Positions 61,646 through 64,000 of a stretch of 64,000 bases of DNA are shown piece after piece. A program made the translations under genes and the position numbers. The notes beneath the pieces were generated by a model. The model did not search any database and was not told where the DNA came from. It saw nothing but the letters and a program-made list of their open reading frames with translations. Position 1 is the stretch's first letter; every line of letters starts with the position of its first letter. Source of the stretch: CBDCFV01 sp965216425 (GTDB lineage: Bacteria > Chloroflexota > Dehalococcoidia > Lucifugimonadales > UBA3495); the NCBI GenBank assembly GCA_965216425.1, contig CBDCFV010000004.1:310001-374000 (forward strand), read 5' to 3'.

Positions 61646-62029
61646 ATGTCAACCGATGAAGCCCAATCCTTCCTGGAGGCCGGGCAACAAAGCAGGGGCT
61701 ACACTCTGGAAATGCACCGCATCATGGCGGAGGCTGACTTGGAGTGGGCCAAGAAATACGGCGAGTTCATCCAAGCCACCTACACCGGCGAACGCCTTTT
61801 GGACCGCAAGACCAAAGAACTGCTGCAAGTCGTCGTTGAAGCAGCCCTGCGGGCCGACGTGGAGCAAATCCAAGCCCACGTGCGCGTTGCATTGCAGGAA
61901 GGGGCAAGCCCCCAAGAGATACTAGAGGCCATGCAGGCCGTCATCATGCCCATGGGCGCCCTCGCCTTCCGCCGCGGGCTGCAAGCTTGGGCGGCGGAAA
62001 CAGGGCACAGCGGCCTTTCCGAGAGCTAG
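61646..62029 (+). CDS. Carboxymuconolactone-decarboxylase-like protein
   Basis: 127 residues of the CMD/AhpD-like helical fold: LDRKTKELLQVVVEAALRADVEQIQAHVRVALQEGASPQEILEAMQAVIMPMG. The CxxC redox pair of AhpD is absent (DVEQ in its place), so it is not a peroxidase; a decarboxylase-like or structural role is possible. AAAGGAG precedes the ATG. It lies downstream of the SIS gene on the same strand. Confidence 0.8.
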   Translation: MSTDEAQSFLEAGQQSRGYTLEMHRIMAEADLEWAKKYGEFIQATYTGERLLDRKTKELLQVVVEAALRADVEQIQAHVRVALQEGASPQEILEAMQAVIMPMGALAFRRGLQAWAAETGHSGLSES

Positions 62030-62099
62030 ACGATCCCTGAGACCTGCCGCTGGTCAGCCAACACTTACCGGAGCAACGCCGTGGGGGAACCGCCGCTAG

Positions 62100-62882
62100 T
62101 TACTTCTCCCACTTGACCTGATTTCGCAGCACCCCGATGTCGTTGATCTCTATCTCGCAAACGTCGCCGTCCACCATGTTTTCGGTGGCGCCGTCGGTGC
62201 CCATCCACAATACGTCCCCGGGGACGAGGGTGAGGTAGCGGCTCATTTCGCTGATGTATTCTCGCACGCCGAAAATGGCGGTCTTGATGTCATACTCTCC
62301 GACGAGGCGGTCGCTGACGGTGATCTTTACGTGCAGGTCGTCGGGATTCAAATCAGTGACAATCCAAGGCCCCATAGGCTTGAAGGTGTCTGTGTTTTTG
62401 GCCCGCCACATGGTGCGGTCTCCTCGCTGCCAAGTGCGCTCGCTCACGTCGTTGCCGATGGTGTAGCCAAACACGTAGTCCAGGGCTTCCTCCTGGCTGA
62501 CGTTCTTGCACTGCTTGCCGATAACCACCACCAATTCGCCCTCGTACTGCAACAACTCCGTTGCATCCTTGGGCACTATGATGGGGTGCTCATGAGGTAC
62601 CAGGGCGTTGACCGCGCGGTAGCCCACGTCAGCCTTCTCCGGGAGGTTGGGTTCCTCCCCCCGCATCTTGGCGGCCCAGGTTACATGCTCTGGATAATTG
62701 ATTCCTGCAGCGTAGAAGGTAGGCGGTATCACCGGGACTTCCAACTGGACTGATGCCAAGGAGTGGGTATTGGACGTCCTGTTGTAAGCGTCGAAGGGGC
62801 TGCCCTCGACCTCTATCACGTTCTCTCCTTCGATTATGCCGTAGACCACGTCGTTTCCCGATTGGAATCTGCACCATTTCAT
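62100..62882 (-). CDS. Fumarylacetoacetate-hydrolase family protein
   Basis: 260 residues from the ATG at 62882 (GGGAG upstream). The family signature GINYPEHVTWAAKM, YEGELVVVIGK (metal ligands), FGYTIGNDVSERTWQ and GDVLWMGTDGATENMVDGD are seen. FAH proteins hydrolyse or decarboxylate beta-oxo acids and hydrate C5-C7 dicarboxylates from aromatic degradation. The substrate is unknown. It is convergent with the CMD gene and divergent from the SDR gene. Confidence 0.88.
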   Translation of the reverse strand: MKWCRFQSGNDVVYGIIEGENVIEVEGSPFDAYNRTSNTHSLASVQLEVPVIPPTFYAAGINYPEHVTWAAKMRGEEPNLPEKADVGYRAVNALVPHEHPIIVPKDATELLQYEGELVVVIGKQCKNVSQEEALDYVFGYTIGNDVSERTWQRGDRTMWRAKNTDTFKPMGPWIVTDLNPDDLHVKITVSDRLVGEYDIKTAIFGVREYISEMSRYLTLVPGDVLWMGTDGATENMVDGDVCEIEINDIGVLRNQVKWEK

Positions 62883-63054
62883 GGCTGATGCTCCCTGAAG
62901 CTGATTTTGGGACTGGCTTAAAGCCAATTCTTGCACCATGAAAACCGGTGGTCAAGCCGCCCTGCACCCGGCGTACCCCATTCCCCGCATTGCTCCACCG
63001 GCCTTGGTATGCTAGGCTCGATTACCACGGCGACAGCAAGCAAGGGGGAGACCG

Positions 63055-63822
63055 GTGAGATTAGAGAACAAAACTGCGTTTATAACCGGCGCCAGCCGCA
63101 ATATTGGCAGTGAAGTAGCGTTGACCTTCGCCCGGGAAGGGGCCAACCTGGTGCTGAACACCAAGTCCAGCCGGCAGGAACTGGAGAAAGTCGCGGCCCA
63201 ATGCCGCGAACTGGGCGCTCGGACTCACATTGTAATGGGCGATGTTTCCGACTCGAGCCGGGTATCCGAAATGGTCGAGGAAGGAATCCAAGAATTGGGC
63301 AAGATCGACGTGCTGGTCAACAACGTCGCGATTCGGCCCCACCGGCCTATTCTCGAAATCACTGATGAGGAGTGGCGCCAGGTATTGGGAGTCAATCTGG
63401 ACTCCGCCTTCTACCTGTGCCGTGCTGTCCTGCCCGGGATGATAGAGCGCAGGTCTGGAAGCATCGTCGCCTTGGGCGGGCAGGCCGCCATCACCGGCCG
63501 CCCCGGCACCGCGTTGGTCACCACTGCCAAAACCGGTCTGCTGGGGCTGATTCGCGCCATTGCCGCCGAGGTCGCTCCCTACAACGTCCGCGCCAACATG
63601 GTGAACCCCGGTTCGACGGACACGGAACGCCTATCGCCGGAGTGGTACCCGGAGTTTCAGGGCGGCAACCGGGGATCGGACGAACACCTGAAGGAGATTC
63701 CCATGCACCGGCAGGCAACGGTTGAGGACATCGCCAATGCCTGCCTGTTCTTCGCTTCGGACGAGTCGGCTTACATCACCGGAGACCGGCTGAACGTAGT
63801 GGGCGGGCGCTACATCGTGTAA
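63055..63822 (+). CDS. SDR-fold protein lacking catalytic Ser and Tyr
   Basis: 255 residues. The nucleotide motif TGASRNIG (11-18), NNVA (89-92) and NLDSAF are typical of classical short-chain dehydrogenases. The active site is altered: the serine position is Gly142 (VALGGQ), the tyrosine is Val155 (ALVTTAKTG), and only Lys159 is retained. Reduction by the classical mechanism is therefore unlikely; it may bind NAD(P) in a regulatory or lyase-like role. The GTG start follows GGGGGAG. Confidence 0.85.
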   Translation: MRLENKTAFITGASRNIGSEVALTFAREGANLVLNTKSSRQELEKVAAQCRELGARTHIVMGDVSDSSRVSEMVEEGIQELGKIDVLVNNVAIRPHRPILEITDEEWRQVLGVNLDSAFYLCRAVLPGMIERRSGSIVALGGQAAITGRPGTALVTTAKTGLLGLIRAIAAEVAPYNVRANMVNPGSTDTERLSPEWYPEFQGGNRGSDEHLKEIPMHRQATVEDIANACLFFASDESAYITGDRLNVVGGRYIV

Positions 63823-63838
63823 CGCCGCGAATCAGCTC

Positions 63839-64000
63839 TTACGCCGCCGCGTCCACCGCGCTCCAGACCAATCCGGCGGCCCCCAGCATCCCGGCGGTGT
63901 CTTCCAAGCGGCTGGCTACAAGGCTGAACTCTTTATGCAGCCCGCTCATGGCCCCGTCCAGCATCTGGTCCTTGATGAGCGGTATCAACCCCAACTCGTT
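63839..64000 (-). CDS. ROK-family protein C-terminus (partial)
   Basis: The 5' end is beyond the window. The visible 53 residues (NELGLIPLIKDQMLDGAMSG... ending LEDTAGMLGAAGLVWSAVDAAA) resemble the C-terminal end of ROK glucokinase-like sugar kinases/repressors (the A.L.GAA motif). No catalytic residues are visible, so the family assignment is tentative. Confidence 0.5.
   Translation of the reverse strand, partial: NELGLIPLIKDQMLDGAMSGLHKEFSLVASRLEDTAGMLGAAGLVWSAVDAAA

Noticed and set aside
1..64000. CRISPR array
   Set aside because: No regularly spaced direct repeats of 24-40 bp with unique spacers and no Cas protein were seen.

Overview
This window looks like a chromosome segment of a Chloroflexota bacterium, most likely Dehalococcoidia/SAR202-like. 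That is an inference from gene content: two reductive-dehalogenase-like proteins without Tat leaders, MEP-pathway IspH, a siroheme-dependent reductase, a luciferase-like oxidoreductase, FAH, SDR and MFS genes, plus TTG/GTG starts behind strong Shine-Dalgarno sites. Housekeeping genes fill about 1-22.7 kb and 60.4-64 kb. Between them lies a mobile-element-rich island of about 37.6 kb.

Left core (1-22.6 kb): a 5'-truncated ThDP enzyme; two RdhA-like paralogs in tandem, each with its own matching promoter and Rho-independent terminator; a pentapeptide-repeat/TIR protein; an FlK-like thioesterase; argF; der-plsY-gpsA (der and plsY overlap); a minus-strand run thrC-ispH-flippase-like-DUF488; an MFS transporter; an LLM monooxygenase; and a nirA-hemD operon preceded by a promoter, a leader and an intrinsic terminator just before the ribosome binding site. 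An enoyl-CoA hydratase and tRNA-Ser(GCT) close the block.

Island (22.70-60.36 kb): it is bounded by the tRNA-Ser 3' end (22684-22700) and an imperfect copy (60339-60355). A P4-type integrase lies next to the tRNA, and a GTGGGA...TATGTGG site lies inside each end. Contents include a frameshifted serine recombinase, a HEPN-like protein, a HigBA-type toxin-antitoxin pair, a GmrSD-like DUF262/DUF1524 protein, IS3, IS110, two tandem IS630 copies and an IS21 remnant, several replication-relaxation-like proteins or fragments, a retropepsin-like pair, a GHKL ATPase, a ParB-methylase fusion with degraded catalytic motifs, an NERD-like nuclease, a UvrD-like helicase with an altered Walker B, an AlpA-type regulator and a DUF3987 protein. 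Many genes are broken.

The most unusual signal is a family of about 23-nt GC-rich elements (typically AGCCTGCCC... ...CGGGG). They occur intergenically and as exact 23-nt insertions inside IS3 and IS630 transposase genes. One insertion is shared by both IS630 copies; in one copy its frameshift is compensated by a longer A-tract.

Right core (60.4-64 kb): a SIS-domain protein, a carboxymuconolactone-decarboxylase-like protein, a FAH-family protein, an SDR lacking the catalytic Ser and Tyr, and the C-terminus of a probable ROK-family protein.
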